From Gammaproteobacteria bacterium (GTDB lineage Bacteria; Pseudomonadota; Gammaproteobacteria; Thiohalospirales; Thiohalospiraceae), in the NCBI GenBank assembly GCA_024277575.1, contig JAJRUX010000062.1, positions 1 to 38,052 on the forward strand: DNA of 38,052 bases, read 5' to 3'. A program made the translations under genes and the position numbers. Each line of letters begins with the position of its first letter. Position 1 is the stretch's first letter. Under the pieces are notes generated by a model. That model ran no database searches. It had not been told where the DNA came from and saw nothing but the letters and a program-made list of their open reading frames with translations. This document shows positions 8,436-17,107 of this stretch, piece after piece.

Positions 8436-9233
8436 ATGGTTGCTGAAGAAAACAGAACTCCCGTGGTAATGGTCTTTTCCGGCAACGATCCCACTGGTGG
8501 AGCGGGCGTTCTGGCGGACGGCGAAGCGGTTGCCAGCATGGGATGTCGGTTGGCTCCGGTGATTACCGCTTTAACGGTACAGGATACCATCAATGTCCTC
8601 TCCTCCCAGCCGGTAGAGAGTGCTCTGGTGGTGGAGCAGGCACGTGCGGTACTGGAGGATGTGCCGGTCAGCGCATTCAAGCTGGGCATGCTTGGCAGCG
8701 TTGAAAATGTGGAGGTGATTCATACTTTACTGCGTGACTATCCGGATATTCCGGTGGTGTTGGACCCGGTGCTGGTAGCTGGTGGTGGTGCCCCCCTGGC
8801 TGATGAATCCCTGCGGCAAGTAATGATAACCCTGCTGTTTCCGCTTACCACTCTGGTGACTCCAAACAGCCACGAGGCGCGCATATTGGCACCGGAAGCG
8901 GATAGCCTGGATGCCTGTGCCCAAGAGCTGGAGGGCTACGGTTGCGAGTTTATACTTATTACCGGAACCCATGAAAATACGCCGATGGTGGAGAACACCC
9001 TGTACACCAATAAACGCAAGCTGGACAGCTGGCAGTGGCAACGGCTGGAGCATGACTATCATGGTTCAGGATGTACCCTGGCAGCCAGTATTGCCGCTTT
9101 GCTGGCCCACGGTAACGAACCTTGCAGCGCGGTACAGGAGGCGCAGGAGTATACCTGGCGGGCGTTGCTCAATGGCAGACGCCCCGGAATGGGGCAATAT
9201 CTGCCGAACCGGTTTTACTGGGTCAAAAAGTGA
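8436..9233 (+). CDS. thiD: hydroxymethylpyrimidine / phosphomethylpyrimidine kinase
   Basis: Phosphorylates HMP and HMP-P to the diphosphate used in thiamine synthesis (cytosol; ribokinase-like fold). Motifs: GNDPTGGAGV near the N-terminus (substrate site), VLDPVLVAGGG, TLVTPNSHEA, and the C-terminal YHGSGCTLAASIAALLAHG with the GSGC anion hole and catalytic cysteine. 265 residues from ATG 8436. GTG 8421 is in frame but lies within a hairpin arm and lacks a ribosome site. Its TGA overlaps the thiE GTG, so the two thiamine genes are coupled and the kinase product feeds ThiE directly. Confidence 0.93.
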   Translation: MVAEENRTPVVMVFSGNDPTGGAGVLADGEAVASMGCRLAPVITALTVQDTINVLSSQPVESALVVEQARAVLEDVPVSAFKLGMLGSVENVEVIHTLLRDYPDIPVVLDPVLVAGGGAPLADESLRQVMITLLFPLTTLVTPNSHEARILAPEADSLDACAQELEGYGCEFILITGTHENTPMVENTLYTNKRKLDSWQWQRLEHDYHGSGCTLAASIAALLAHGNEPCSAVQEAQEYTWRALLNGRRPGMGQYLPNRFYWVKK

Positions 9234-9853
9234 GTGGCCGACCGATCAGTGGTCTGTATGTTATTACAGCCGGAGCAAACAAGCATGAGGGGAGTGTTGT
9301 CACTCAGGTAAGGCTGGCAATTGATGGTGGTGCACGTCTGGTTCAGTATCGTGACAAATCGATGGATTCCGTGTGTCGGATGCGGGATGCATCTGCCTTG
9401 GTTGAACTGTGTAGAGGGCGTAGGATTCCATTTCTGATCAATGATGATATGGAGCTGGCTCGTGCGGTGGGTGCGGATGGTGTACATCTGGGAAAGGATG
9501 ATATTTCCCTGCGTGATGCCCGTGCTGTTCTTGGTTCTGCTGCTGTTATCGGCATCTCCTGCTACAATCGTTTGGAACTGGCCCGGCAGGCAGAGGCGGG
9601 GGGAGCGGACTATGTTGCCTTTGGCAGCTTTTTCTCGTCTCCCACCAAACCAGATGCTGCCCGTGCCTCCTTGGAGTTGCTGCAGCGTGCCAAGGAAGCG
9701 CTCCATGTTCCGATAGTGGCAATTGGCGGGATTTCCCCGGAAAATGGCCGCAAACTGATTGGCGCGGGAGCGGATGCGCTGGCAGTAATCAATGGAGTGT
9801 TTGGGCAATCAGATATTCTCACGGCAGCGCAGCGTTACGCCCGGCTTTTTTGA
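9230..9853 (+). CDS. thiE: thiamine phosphate synthase
   Basis: Joins HMP-PP and thiazole phosphate to make thiamine phosphate (TIM barrel, cytosol). 207 residues from GTG 9230, which shares its TG with the thiD stop TGA. Starting here places the ThiE opening GLYVITAG at the expected distance and matches family length; the open frame upstream within thiD is not conserved-looking. Motifs: VQYRDKS, NDDMELARAVGADGVHLG (pyrophosphate and substrate loops), GISCYN, YVAFGSFFSSPTK and VAIGGIS. Confidence 0.94.
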   Translation: MSGRPISGLYVITAGANKHEGSVVTQVRLAIDGGARLVQYRDKSMDSVCRMRDASALVELCRGRRIPFLINDDMELARAVGADGVHLGKDDISLRDARAVLGSAAVIGISCYNRLELARQAEAGGADYVAFGSFFSSPTKPDAARASLELLQRAKEALHVPIVAIGGISPENGRKLIGAGADALAVINGVFGQSDILTAAQRYARLF

Positions 9854-9975
9854 TAGGTTTTCCACGCGACGAATTCCTTCCCGACCCTCTGCGGCTGAAC
9901 ATGACATATTTGGCTGCCGGGTTAATAAAAACCGTAAGACTCAAGTTTATAGATTAAAAAGTTAAGGAAATAATA

Positions 9976-11259
9976 ATGCAACATTCACATGAGCTGTTCC
10001 AGCAGGCGCAGCAACACATTCCCGGCGGTGTAAACTCTCCAGTACGGGCTTTTCGCGGTGTTGGTGGCGAGCCGATTTTTTTCAAACGTGCTGAAGGTGC
10101 GCATCTCTATTCGGAAAGTGGCATGCGCTATATCGATTATGTGGGATCATGGGGTCCGATGATTGCAGGTCATGCTCATCCTGATGTGATTGATGCCGTG
10201 GTGGAGACGGCCCGTAACGGTCTCAGCTTTGGTGCGCCAACGGTATTGGAGACACATATGGCCGATCGCGTATGTGAGCTGGTGCCTTCCATGGAATTGG
10301 TGCGTATGGTTAACTCCGGGACCGAGGCTACCATGAGCGTGATAAGGTTGGCTCGAGGGTTTACCGGACGTGACAAGATCGTCAAGTTTGAGGGGTGCTA
10401 TCACGGCCATTCCGACTCGCTGCTGGTCAAGGCAGGTTCCGGGGCACTGACCTTGGGCGTTCCCAGCTCTCCCGGCGTGCCTGCAGCGCTAGCAGAGCAT
10501 ACGTTGACGCTACCCTATAACAATATCGATGCGGTACGTGAGGCGTTTGCCCAAGTGGGCGGGCAGATTGCCTGTATCATTGTTGAGCCGGTGGCGGGAA
10601 ACATGAACTGCATCCCTCCGGTTGCCGGTTTTCTGGAGGGTTTGCGGGAGATTTGTGATCAGTATGACAGCGTACTGATCTTTGATGAGGTAATGACCGG
10701 CTTTCGCGTTGCGCTCGGTGGTGCCCAGTCTTATTACGGGGTTGAGCCGGATCTGACCACCCTGGGCAAGGTGATTGGTGGTGGGATGCCGGTTGGTGCG
10801 TTTGGCGGCAAAAGGGAGATTATGGAACAGATTGCCCCGCTCGGACCGATCTATCAGGCAGGCACCCTGTCGGGCAATCCGGTAGCCATGGCGGCCGGTC
10901 TGGCTACGCTGGATATTATCAGCCAACCTGGATTTTATGAGCAGTTAACCCGCAAGACCGAGCAACTGGTCAGCGATGTTTTGGCGGCAGCAGAAAGAGT
11001 GGGAGCTCCCATGACGGCCAATACGGTTGGAGGCATGTTTGGACTGTTTTTCACCAAAGAAGAGAGCATAACCAGCTATACCCAGGTAGTGGAGCGGTGC
11101 AGTGTGGATCGTTTTAACCTGTTTTTTCACGGGATGTTGAACGAAGGGATCTATCTGGCTCCATCGGCATTTGAGGCGGGCTTTGTTTCCAGTGCGCATA
11201 GTAAGGACGATCTTGATGCTACAGTTGCCGCGGCAGGAAAAGTATTGGCAACACTGTAG
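9976..11259 (+). CDS. hemL: glutamate-1-semialdehyde 2,1-aminomutase
   Basis: PLP enzyme that converts glutamate-1-semialdehyde to 5-aminolevulinate, an early step of the C5 haem pathway. 427 residues, the normal length. Clear family segments are [12 protein letters not shown] at the N-terminus, [41 protein letters not shown] and FDEVMTGFR. The PLP lysine is K265 in [14 protein letters not shown], the same number as in E. coli. AAGGA lies 11 bases before the ATG. It stands alone after a 122-bp gap that shows no clear promoter. Its nearness to cbb3 genes, a haem-rich enzyme, may be functional but is common in this lineage only by inference. Confidence 0.97.
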   Translation: MQHSHELFQQAQQHIPGGVNSPVRAFRGVGGEPIFFKRAEGAHLYSESGMRYIDYVGSWGPMIAGHAHPDVIDAVVETARNGLSFGAPTVLETHMADRVCELVPSMELVRMVNSGTEATMSVIRLARGFTGRDKIVKFEGCYHGHSDSLLVKAGSGALTLGVPSSPGVPAALAEHTLTLPYNNIDAVREAFAQVGGQIACIIVEPVAGNMNCIPPVAGFLEGLREICDQYDSVLIFDEVMTGFRVALGGAQSYYGVEPDLTTLGKVIGGGMPVGAFGGKREIMEQIAPLGPIYQAGTLSGNPVAMAAGLATLDIISQPGFYEQLTRKTEQLVSDVLAAAERVGAPMTANTVGGMFGLFFTKEESITSYTQVVERCSVDRFNLFFHGMLNEGIYLAPSAFEAGFVSSAHSKDDLDATVAAAGKVLATL

Positions 11260-11324
11260 ATGCTTTGGCATTATGATGCTTTATATCTGAATAGAATGGA
11301 AAAAATGTTTCCAATGGAGAAGTT

Positions 11325-11933
11325 ATGAATAAGAAAGTTTCTGGTGCCGCCGGCGTACTGTTGGCAGCCCTTTCCACAACTGCCAATGCCGCTGATTTCA
11401 GTTTCAGCCGGGTGATACCCTCATGGTTTTCATACAGCTATGCCGAGCTTGAATATGTTGATATGGATGAAGGGTTCAGCGGTTTGTCTGCAGGTGTCTC
11501 GTTTGATATCAAACCAAACTGGAACATTATGGGACAGTACCTGTTTGCCAGTAACTCAAAATACAATGTGGATCTTGATTATCGGGTGGTTTCGGTTGGT
11601 GGGGGTTATCATTATCAGCTAAAGAATTTTGAAAAAAGTGATCTGATGTTCCACGCATCCCTGTTGCAGGGCAAAAGCGAATGGGCCACGCAGAGTAACG
11701 TCAAGGGTGATGACAAGGATAGTGGTATTCGTCTTGGCGCCCGACTGCGTTTCGAGCCACAGCCCGATTTGGAGGTAAACGCAGATATCAGTTACAACAG
11801 TCTGTTTGACAATAACCTGACTTTTACTCCAGGTGTGTTGTACAAGATCAATCCGCAGTTTGCTGTGAAAGGGAGTTTCGAATTTGGTGATCTGGATATG
11901 TTGTCGATAGGTGTCAGATACTATATCAAGTAG
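11325..11933 (+). CDS. small outer-membrane beta-barrel protein
   Basis: 202 residues. An N-terminal signal peptide (MNKK, a hydrophobic core, cleavage near ANA-ADF at residues 21-24) is followed by alternating-hydrophobicity strands of about 10 residues (for example FSYSYAELEYVDM, GLSAGVSFDI, YRVVSVGGGYHY) and a C-terminus ending in VRYYIK. This is the pattern of an 8- to 10-stranded outer-membrane barrel of the OmpW/YfaZ-like broad class. No specific substrate can be assigned. GGAG and AAG occur just before the ATG. Monocistronic between hemL and ggt. Confidence 0.75.
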   Translation: MNKKVSGAAGVLLAALSTTANAADFSFSRVIPSWFSYSYAELEYVDMDEGFSGLSAGVSFDIKPNWNIMGQYLFASNSKYNVDLDYRVVSVGGGYHYQLKNFEKSDLMFHASLLQGKSEWATQSNVKGDDKDSGIRLGARLRFEPQPDLEVNADISYNSLFDNNLTFTPGVLYKINPQFAVKGSFEFGDLDMLSIGVRYYIK

Positions 11934-12045
11934 ATCCGCAAAGATTGATTTAATAACCTGTTCAAGATCCCGGATGTCCGCATGGCTTGAGGGAGTTGTA
12001 CGCTGATGCGACAATTTTTGCGTGCATCATGAAAAAGGATGTCCC

Positions 12046-13695
12046 ATGCGTATATTCGCTCTGCTGATTCTCATTCCGCTTTGTGCTTGGGCGGAAAAGC
12101 CTCCCGCCTCCGCAATTGCTACCGCGCATCCACTAGCGACGGAGGCTGGTTTCAAAATTCTCTCCGCAGGTGGAAATGCCTTTGATGCGGCTGTGGCTGT
12201 TACCGCAGCACTTGGCGTAGTTGAGCCTGCGGGCTCCGGGTTGGGCGGAGGTGGATTCTGGCTGTTGCACCGTGCCGCCGACGGTTATCAGACTATGCTG
12301 GATGGCCGTGAAATGGCTCCCGGCGCGGCTCATAGAGATATGTATCTGGATGAGCAGGGTCAAGTGATTCCCGGCCTCTCCATTGATGGCCCTCTGGCGG
12401 CAGGTATCCCTGGAACCCCGGCGGCACTTTCCCATCTGGCCAGCCGTTACGGGAAGCTGCCTCTTTCCGTTACCCTGGTTCCAGCAATCCGGTTGGCACG
12501 GGAAGGGTTTCCAGTGGATGAATCCTACCGTCACATGGCCCGGTTTCGGCTCGATGCGCTGCGCCGCTCACCTGCGGCAGCTGTTTTTCTGGATGATGGC
12601 CAGGTGCCGGCCGCGGGTTTTGTTGTCAGGCAGCCGGATCTGGCCGCTACGCTGCAAGCTATTGCTGAACGAGGCGCCGTCGGGTTTTACCAAGGGAAAG
12701 TAGCCGAAAAACTGGTGGAAGGTGTACGCCGCGCTGGCGGTATCTGGACACTGGCAGATCTGAAAAACTATCGCGTGGTGGAGCGAACTCCAATCAGCGG
12801 AGGCTATGGTGATATCACTGTCATCTCCGCAGCCCCTCCTTCGTCAGGGGGCATTGCGCTGCTTGCCATGCTGAATATTCTGGATCAGTATGATCTGAAG
12901 CGACTGGATCGGGTGACGCAGATCCATCTTATGGTTGAGGCGATGCGTCGGGTCTATCGCGATCGTGCTCAATATCTGGGGGATCCGGATTTTACCGATA
13001 TTCCCGTGAAACGCCTTGTCTCACCACTTTACGCCGCCGGACTGGCCGCAAGCATCCGGCTAGACCGGGCAACCCCCAGTGCGGCTTTGCCGGGCGCCAT
13101 GGGGCTGGAGGGTGGTACGAACACCACTCATTTTTCCATCCTCGATAGCGAGGGAAACCGTGTTGCCGCCACATTGAGCATCAACTATCCGTTTGGCTCC
13201 GGCTTTGTGTCACCCGGTACTGGTGTGTTGCTCAATGATGAGATGGATGATTTTTCTGCCAAACCGGGTGTTCCCAATGTGTATGGTCTGGTTGGCGCCG
13301 AGGCCAATGCCATTGCGCCGGGGAAACGTCCTCTATCCAGCATGACACCAACTTTTCTTGAGAGTGAAGGTGGCGTTGGCATCCTTGGTACACCTGGTGG
13401 CAGTCGTATCATTACCATGTTGTTACTGGCTACGTTGGAGTATGCGGCAGGCAGATCCCCCTCTGCTTGGGTGGCAGAACCTCGTTTCCATCACCAGTAT
13501 CTTCCCGATCTGATTCAGTTTGAACCAGAAGCGCTGACCGAAAAAGAGATGACGGCTCTGCAGGGGCGTGGTCACATATTCAAACAGCTGGACAGAGGCT
13601 ATGGAAATATGCAGGCGTTACTGTGGGACAAGCGTAATAAACGGGTGTTGGCAGCAAGCGATCCTCGGGGTATTGGACTGGCGGACAGCCGTTAA
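12046..13695 (+). CDS. ggt: gamma-glutamyltransferase (glutathione hydrolase) precursor
   Basis: Periplasmic N-terminal nucleophile hydrolase that cleaves the gamma-glutamyl bond of glutathione and transfers it to water or amino acids. 549 residues from ATG 12046, which has AAGGA six to seven bases upstream; GTG 12022 is in frame but lacks one. Signal peptide MRIFALLILIPLCAWA. Early motifs: HPLATEAG, GGNAFDAAVA, PAGSGLGGGGFWLL, LDGREMAP. The autoprocessing nucleophile is T360 in GGTNTTHFS, so the small subunit begins there. The donor-binding PLSSMTPT and GTPGGSRI loops are present. It appears complete and active. Confidence 0.95.
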   Translation: MRIFALLILIPLCAWAEKPPASAIATAHPLATEAGFKILSAGGNAFDAAVAVTAALGVVEPAGSGLGGGGFWLLHRAADGYQTMLDGREMAPGAAHRDMYLDEQGQVIPGLSIDGPLAAGIPGTPAALSHLASRYGKLPLSVTLVPAIRLAREGFPVDESYRHMARFRLDALRRSPAAAVFLDDGQVPAAGFVVRQPDLAATLQAIAERGAVGFYQGKVAEKLVEGVRRAGGIWTLADLKNYRVVERTPISGGYGDITVISAAPPSSGGIALLAMLNILDQYDLKRLDRVTQIHLMVEAMRRVYRDRAQYLGDPDFTDIPVKRLVSPLYAAGLAASIRLDRATPSAALPGAMGLEGGTNTTHFSILDSEGNRVAATLSINYPFGSGFVSPGTGVLLNDEMDDFSAKPGVPNVYGLVGAEANAIAPGKRPLSSMTPTFLESEGGVGILGTPGGSRIITMLLLATLEYAAGRSPSAWVAEPRFHHQYLPDLIQFEPEALTEKEMTALQGRGHIFKQLDRGYGNMQALLWDKRNKRVLAASDPRGIGLADSR

Positions 13696-13801
13696 TTCTG
13701 TTTCAACGCTACTTTGGTATCTCCTCCAGTCGCATTCAGATTGTTTCTACATTTTTCAAACCGGATAACCTCCAGCCCCGTTCACTGTTAAGATTCTGGT
13801 T

Positions 13802-15901
13802 ATGGATGCTGCGGCACTTATAGAAACCATAAGCCACTGGACCGCCGCCCATCCCGGCTGGGCCGGGTGGCTGGTATTTGCCATCGCGCTGGGTGAGTCG
13901 CTGGCGGTGGTGGGGTTGTTTGTCCCGGGTGCGGTGTTGATGTTTGTGGTTGGGGCCCTGGTCGGAGGAGGAATGATGGAGTTGTGGCCTACGCTGGCGT
14001 GGGCCGCGGCAGGCGCCGTTGCCGGTGATGGTATCAGCTACTGGATAGGCCGTTACTACCATCAGCAACTGCGCTCAGTATGGCCTTTCAGCCGTCATCC
14101 TGCCCTGATTGACAAGGGGGAGGTGTTTTTTCGGCGTCATGGTGGCAAGGGGGTGCTGTTTGGCCGCTTTGTCGGGCCGGTGCGCCCCATCATTCCGGTG
14201 GTGGCCGGAATGATGGATATGCCTGCCTGGCGTTTTTCCCTTATAAATGTGCTGTCAGCTCTGCTTTGGGCGCCTGCCTATATTCTGCCTGGAGTGGTAT
14301 TCAGCAGTTCGCTGAGCATGGCGACAGAGGTGGCCGGGCGTTTGGCAGTAGTGATGTTGCTGCTGTTTACCGTATTGCTGATTACTGTCTGGTTGATGCG
14401 GTGGATATTCTGGTTGCTGCAGCCACGCGCCAATCCGGTCATTACTCTGATACTGGCATGGAGCCGCCGTCATCCGTTTGTTGGCGGGATTGCTGAAGCA
14501 CTGCTGGATCCGGAACATCCCGAGGCGCGCGGTCTCGCTGTTCTTTCAGGGGTGCTTTTCGTGGCGGTGATAGCATCTGCACTGCTGATTACAGCAATCC
14601 AGGAGAGTCAACTTCTGGGTAATCTGGATCTGCTGATATTCAACTCCTTGCAGGCATTGCGTACCCCTTGGGCGGATCAGGTGATGGTATTTGTTACCTG
14701 GTTTGGGGATGCTTATGCCGTTGGCCTGCTTTTGCTGGTGGCCGCCGGTTGGTTGGGCTGGAAAAAAAACTGGCGTGCCGTGTCTCATTTGCTGGCCGCT
14801 GCTATCTGTACCGAGCTTATGGTGCTGGTACTGAAAACGGTCACTGCCATTGATCGCCCTGTTGCCATTTATCACGGTGTGAACACCTTCTCTTTCCCCA
14901 GCGGCCATACTGCGATGAGTACTGTAGTGTTCGGTATGCTGGCGATTATCATAGCCGGCATGCTGCCACTGCCACGGCGCTGGCTGGCTTATGGCCTGGC
15001 GGGCGTGCTGGCTGTACTGGTTGGTTTTTCACGTCTCTATCTGGGGGCGCACTGGTTCTCCGATGTCTTGGGTGGCTTTGTGTTAGGGGTTGCCTGGGCA
15101 TCACTGGTGGGAATTGCCTATCGAAGGCATCTGTCTCCCTCACAGAGGGATCGTCCGGTGACGGCGGGAGGTTTTTCCATGGTGATTGCTGGTGTGCTGC
15201 TGGTGACCGGATTGTGGGGGGCAACCCGGGTTGGAGAGGAGGTAGAACGCTATGTTCCTGTTCGCACAGTTCAGCAGTTAAATGTTGATGAGTGGTGGGA
15301 GGGTATGTGGGCAGAGTTGCCAGCCTACCGAGCTGATTTTCGCAGCTTGCACAATCACCCATTGACCGTTCAATGGATGGGAAGCCCCAGCGAGTTGCGT
15401 GATTACCTGGAGCAGGTGGGTTGGTCTGTCCCCCCTTCGCTGGATGTCACCCATGCCCTGCGCTTGCTGGCTTCACAGGCAGATGCAGAGAAACTGCCGG
15501 TACTCCCGCAGGTGAATGATGGCCGGCATGAGGCGTTGAGGCTGGTCCACAGCACCGCGCATGCCGATGTGTTAATGGTGTTGAGATTATGGCCAACCGA
15601 TATACTCCTTGTTCCGGGTGATGTTCCGCTGTGGCAGGGGAATGTGAGTTATCTTCGTTTTTCCCGGGTTGCCGGGCTGATTACTGAAGCTTCGACCGAG
15701 GCGGATTTTATCCGGCCATTTGATGTTTTTTCCAGAGATATTGAACAGATAAATGGGTTGTCTGCAAAGCGGGTATTTCGAAATGGAGAGCTGGCTAAAA
15801 CAGTGCAGTGGGATGGGCGGGTTATTTTGATCAGGGGTGATGAATCCCCAGTTTCTCCAGCAGAACATACAGGTGTTCCAGCCGCTGCAGAGGGTCGGTA
15901 A
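13802..15901 (+). CDS. DedA / PAP2 phosphatase / LssY-type three-domain membrane protein
   Basis: 699-residue inner-membrane protein with three parts. Residues about 1-200 are a DedA (VTT/SNARE-associated) domain with GESLAVVGLFVPGAVLM, FRRHGGKGVLFGRFVGPVRP and VAGMMDMP. Residues about 240-450 are a PAP2 lipid phosphatase with all three motifs: K345-x6-RP, PSGH at 366-369, and SRLYLGAHWFSDVLGG. The rest (about 480-699) resembles the LssY C-terminal domain of Legionella lssY-type proteins. A role in polyprenyl-phosphate or phospholipid recycling is likely from the domains; the substrate is unknown. The 3' end overlaps the convergent Lon-like gene by 71 bp. Confidence 0.85.
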   Translation: MDAAALIETISHWTAAHPGWAGWLVFAIALGESLAVVGLFVPGAVLMFVVGALVGGGMMELWPTLAWAAAGAVAGDGISYWIGRYYHQQLRSVWPFSRHPALIDKGEVFFRRHGGKGVLFGRFVGPVRPIIPVVAGMMDMPAWRFSLINVLSALLWAPAYILPGVVFSSSLSMATEVAGRLAVVMLLLFTVLLITVWLMRWIFWLLQPRANPVITLILAWSRRHPFVGGIAEALLDPEHPEARGLAVLSGVLFVAVIASALLITAIQESQLLGNLDLLIFNSLQALRTPWADQVMVFVTWFGDAYAVGLLLLVAAGWLGWKKNWRAVSHLLAAAICTELMVLVLKTVTAIDRPVAIYHGVNTFSFPSGHTAMSTVVFGMLAIIIAGMLPLPRRWLAYGLAGVLAVLVGFSRLYLGAHWFSDVLGGFVLGVAWASLVGIAYRRHLSPSQRDRPVTAGGFSMVIAGVLLVTGLWGATRVGEEVERYVPVRTVQQLNVDEWWEGMWAELPAYRADFRSLHNHPLTVQWMGSPSELRDYLEQVGWSVPPSLDVTHALRLLASQADAEKLPVLPQVNDGRHEALRLVHSTAHADVLMVLRLWPTDILLVPGDVPLWQGNVSYLRFSRVAGLITEASTEADFIRPFDVFSRDIEQINGLSAKRVFRNGELAKTVQWDGRVILIRGDESPVSPAEHTGVPAAAEGR

Positions 15902-16448
15902 GCTGTAACAACTGTTGTTTCTGACTGAGAGGCAGTGGTAGCAGCTCAGCGAGTCGGCAGCCAACCCAGCTGGCATCTTCATAATTGACCGGTGGTTTGT
16001 TGTAGGGCAATCCAAGCTGTTCCAGCATGCTGCACAGCAATTTTGATGCCCGCTGATAGTGAGTTGGAACGCAGCATTTTTTCTCGGCGGGAAGTGGTTT
16101 GACGGTGGCACGGGTCAGCTGATTTGCCAGTGTGCGACTGGAAAGAATCTGGAAGCGTTGCCCGCCCTGTACCGTGATCCCCAGCATGCCATTGGGGAGT
16201 CTCTGCCAGTAGCTGATGCTGCCAAGTGTGCCAATCTGTTGAAAAGTTGCAGCCTTGCCCGTTTCTGAACCTTCCCGAATCAGGCAGACTCCGAATTGAG
16301 TGCCGGATTTGAGGCACTCGCTTACCATCTCCAGATAACGTGGTTCAAAGATCCGTAACGGCATTGAACCACCGGGAAACAGGACAGTTCGAAGGGGGAA
16401 CAGGGGTATTTCAAGTTGTTTGATATCCTGTTTTGTCCCGTTTGTCAT
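15831..16448 (-). CDS. stand-alone Lon N-terminal (LON substrate-binding) domain protein
   Basis: 205 residues resembling only the N-terminal substrate-binding domain of the Lon protease: IPLFPLRTVLFPGGSMPLRIFEPRYLEMV at residues about 14-42, FGVCLIREG, GTLGSISYW, LGITVQGGQRFQI, and a helical end with LAELLPLPLSQKQQLLQLTDPLQRLEHL. There is no AAA+ or protease domain, so it is not a peptidase. Its function in bacteria is unknown; an adaptor or substrate-binding role is an inference. Single gene downstream of ubiX on the same strand (22 bases), tail-to-tail with the DedA/PAP2 gene, which it overlaps. Confidence 0.88.
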   Translation of the reverse strand: MTNGTKQDIKQLEIPLFPLRTVLFPGGSMPLRIFEPRYLEMVSECLKSGTQFGVCLIREGSETGKAATFQQIGTLGSISYWQRLPNGMLGITVQGGQRFQILSSRTLANQLTRATVKPLPAEKKCCVPTHYQRASKLLCSMLEQLGLPYNKPPVNYEDASWVGCRLAELLPLPLSQKQQLLQLTDPLQRLEHLYVLLEKLGIHHP

Positions 16449-16470
16449 ATTCAGAACTTCCCCGAAAGTA

Positions 16471-17103
16471 CTAAGATTGGTTGTTGTGGCCGTAACCCCA
16501 GCGCGGAACCAGATTATGTTCTATTTGCAGATGGTCGAGAATACGTGCCACCACATGATCGATCAGCGCCTCGACGGTCTGTGGTTGGTGATAAAAACCG
16601 GGATTGGCGGGCAGAATGGTGACTCCCAGCCGGGCCAGTTTCAGCATGTTCTCCAGATGGATGGCGGAGAAGGGCGACTCCCTGGGTACCAGTATCATAC
16701 GGCGTTGCTCCTTGATCATCACATCTGCAGCGCGCTCGATAAGATTGTTGCTGGCACCGCAGGCGACTGCCGAAACCATGCTCATGGAGCAGGGGCAGAT
16801 CACCATGGCGGCGGGAGGGTTTGAACCGCTGGCCACGGGAGCGGTCCACTGCTCCTGTCCAAATACCTGAAGCTGCTCCGGATTGGTGGAGAAGTGGTGA
16901 CTGAACCAGGCTGCCGTCTCGGCCGGGGTTCGGGGTAGTTTCAGCCGGGTTTCCGTGGCTATAACCACCCGTGCCGCTGAAGAGATGAGCAGACACACGG
17001 AATGCTCCGTATGTAACAGATATTCCAGCAGCCGCAGTCCATACGGTGCTCCGGATGCGCCGGTCATGGCAATGCAGACTGGACTCTTGTCCCCGCTTTT
17101 CAT
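16471..17103 (-). CDS. ubiX: flavin prenyltransferase UbiX
   Basis: Makes prenylated FMN, the cofactor of the UbiD decarboxylase in ubiquinone synthesis. 210 residues from ATG 17103, five bases after the mpl stop. A GTG at 17118 would overlap mpl and is less likely, though AGGTGG sits 11 bases before the ATG. Motifs: the FMN loop IAMTGASGAPYG at the N-terminus, PCSMSMVSAVACGASNNLIERAADV, and LVPRESPFSAIHLENMLKLARLG with ANPGFYHQP. Coupled to mpl. Confidence 0.95.
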   Translation of the reverse strand: MKSGDKSPVCIAMTGASGAPYGLRLLEYLLHTEHSVCLLISSAARVVIATETRLKLPRTPAETAAWFSHHFSTNPEQLQVFGQEQWTAPVASGSNPPAAMVICPCSMSMVSAVACGASNNLIERAADVMIKEQRRMILVPRESPFSAIHLENMLKLARLGVTILPANPGFYHQPQTVEALIDHVVARILDHLQIEHNLVPRWGYGHNNQS

Positions 17104-17107
17104 CGCT

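Noticed and set aside
9122-9229. N-terminal extension of thiE
   Set aside because: Overlaps the end of thiD; the ThiE-like sequence begins only after GTG 9230.
12006-12030. GATGC...GCATC pair upstream of ggt as a regulatory site
   Set aside because: Five-base arms only; chance is sufficient explanation.
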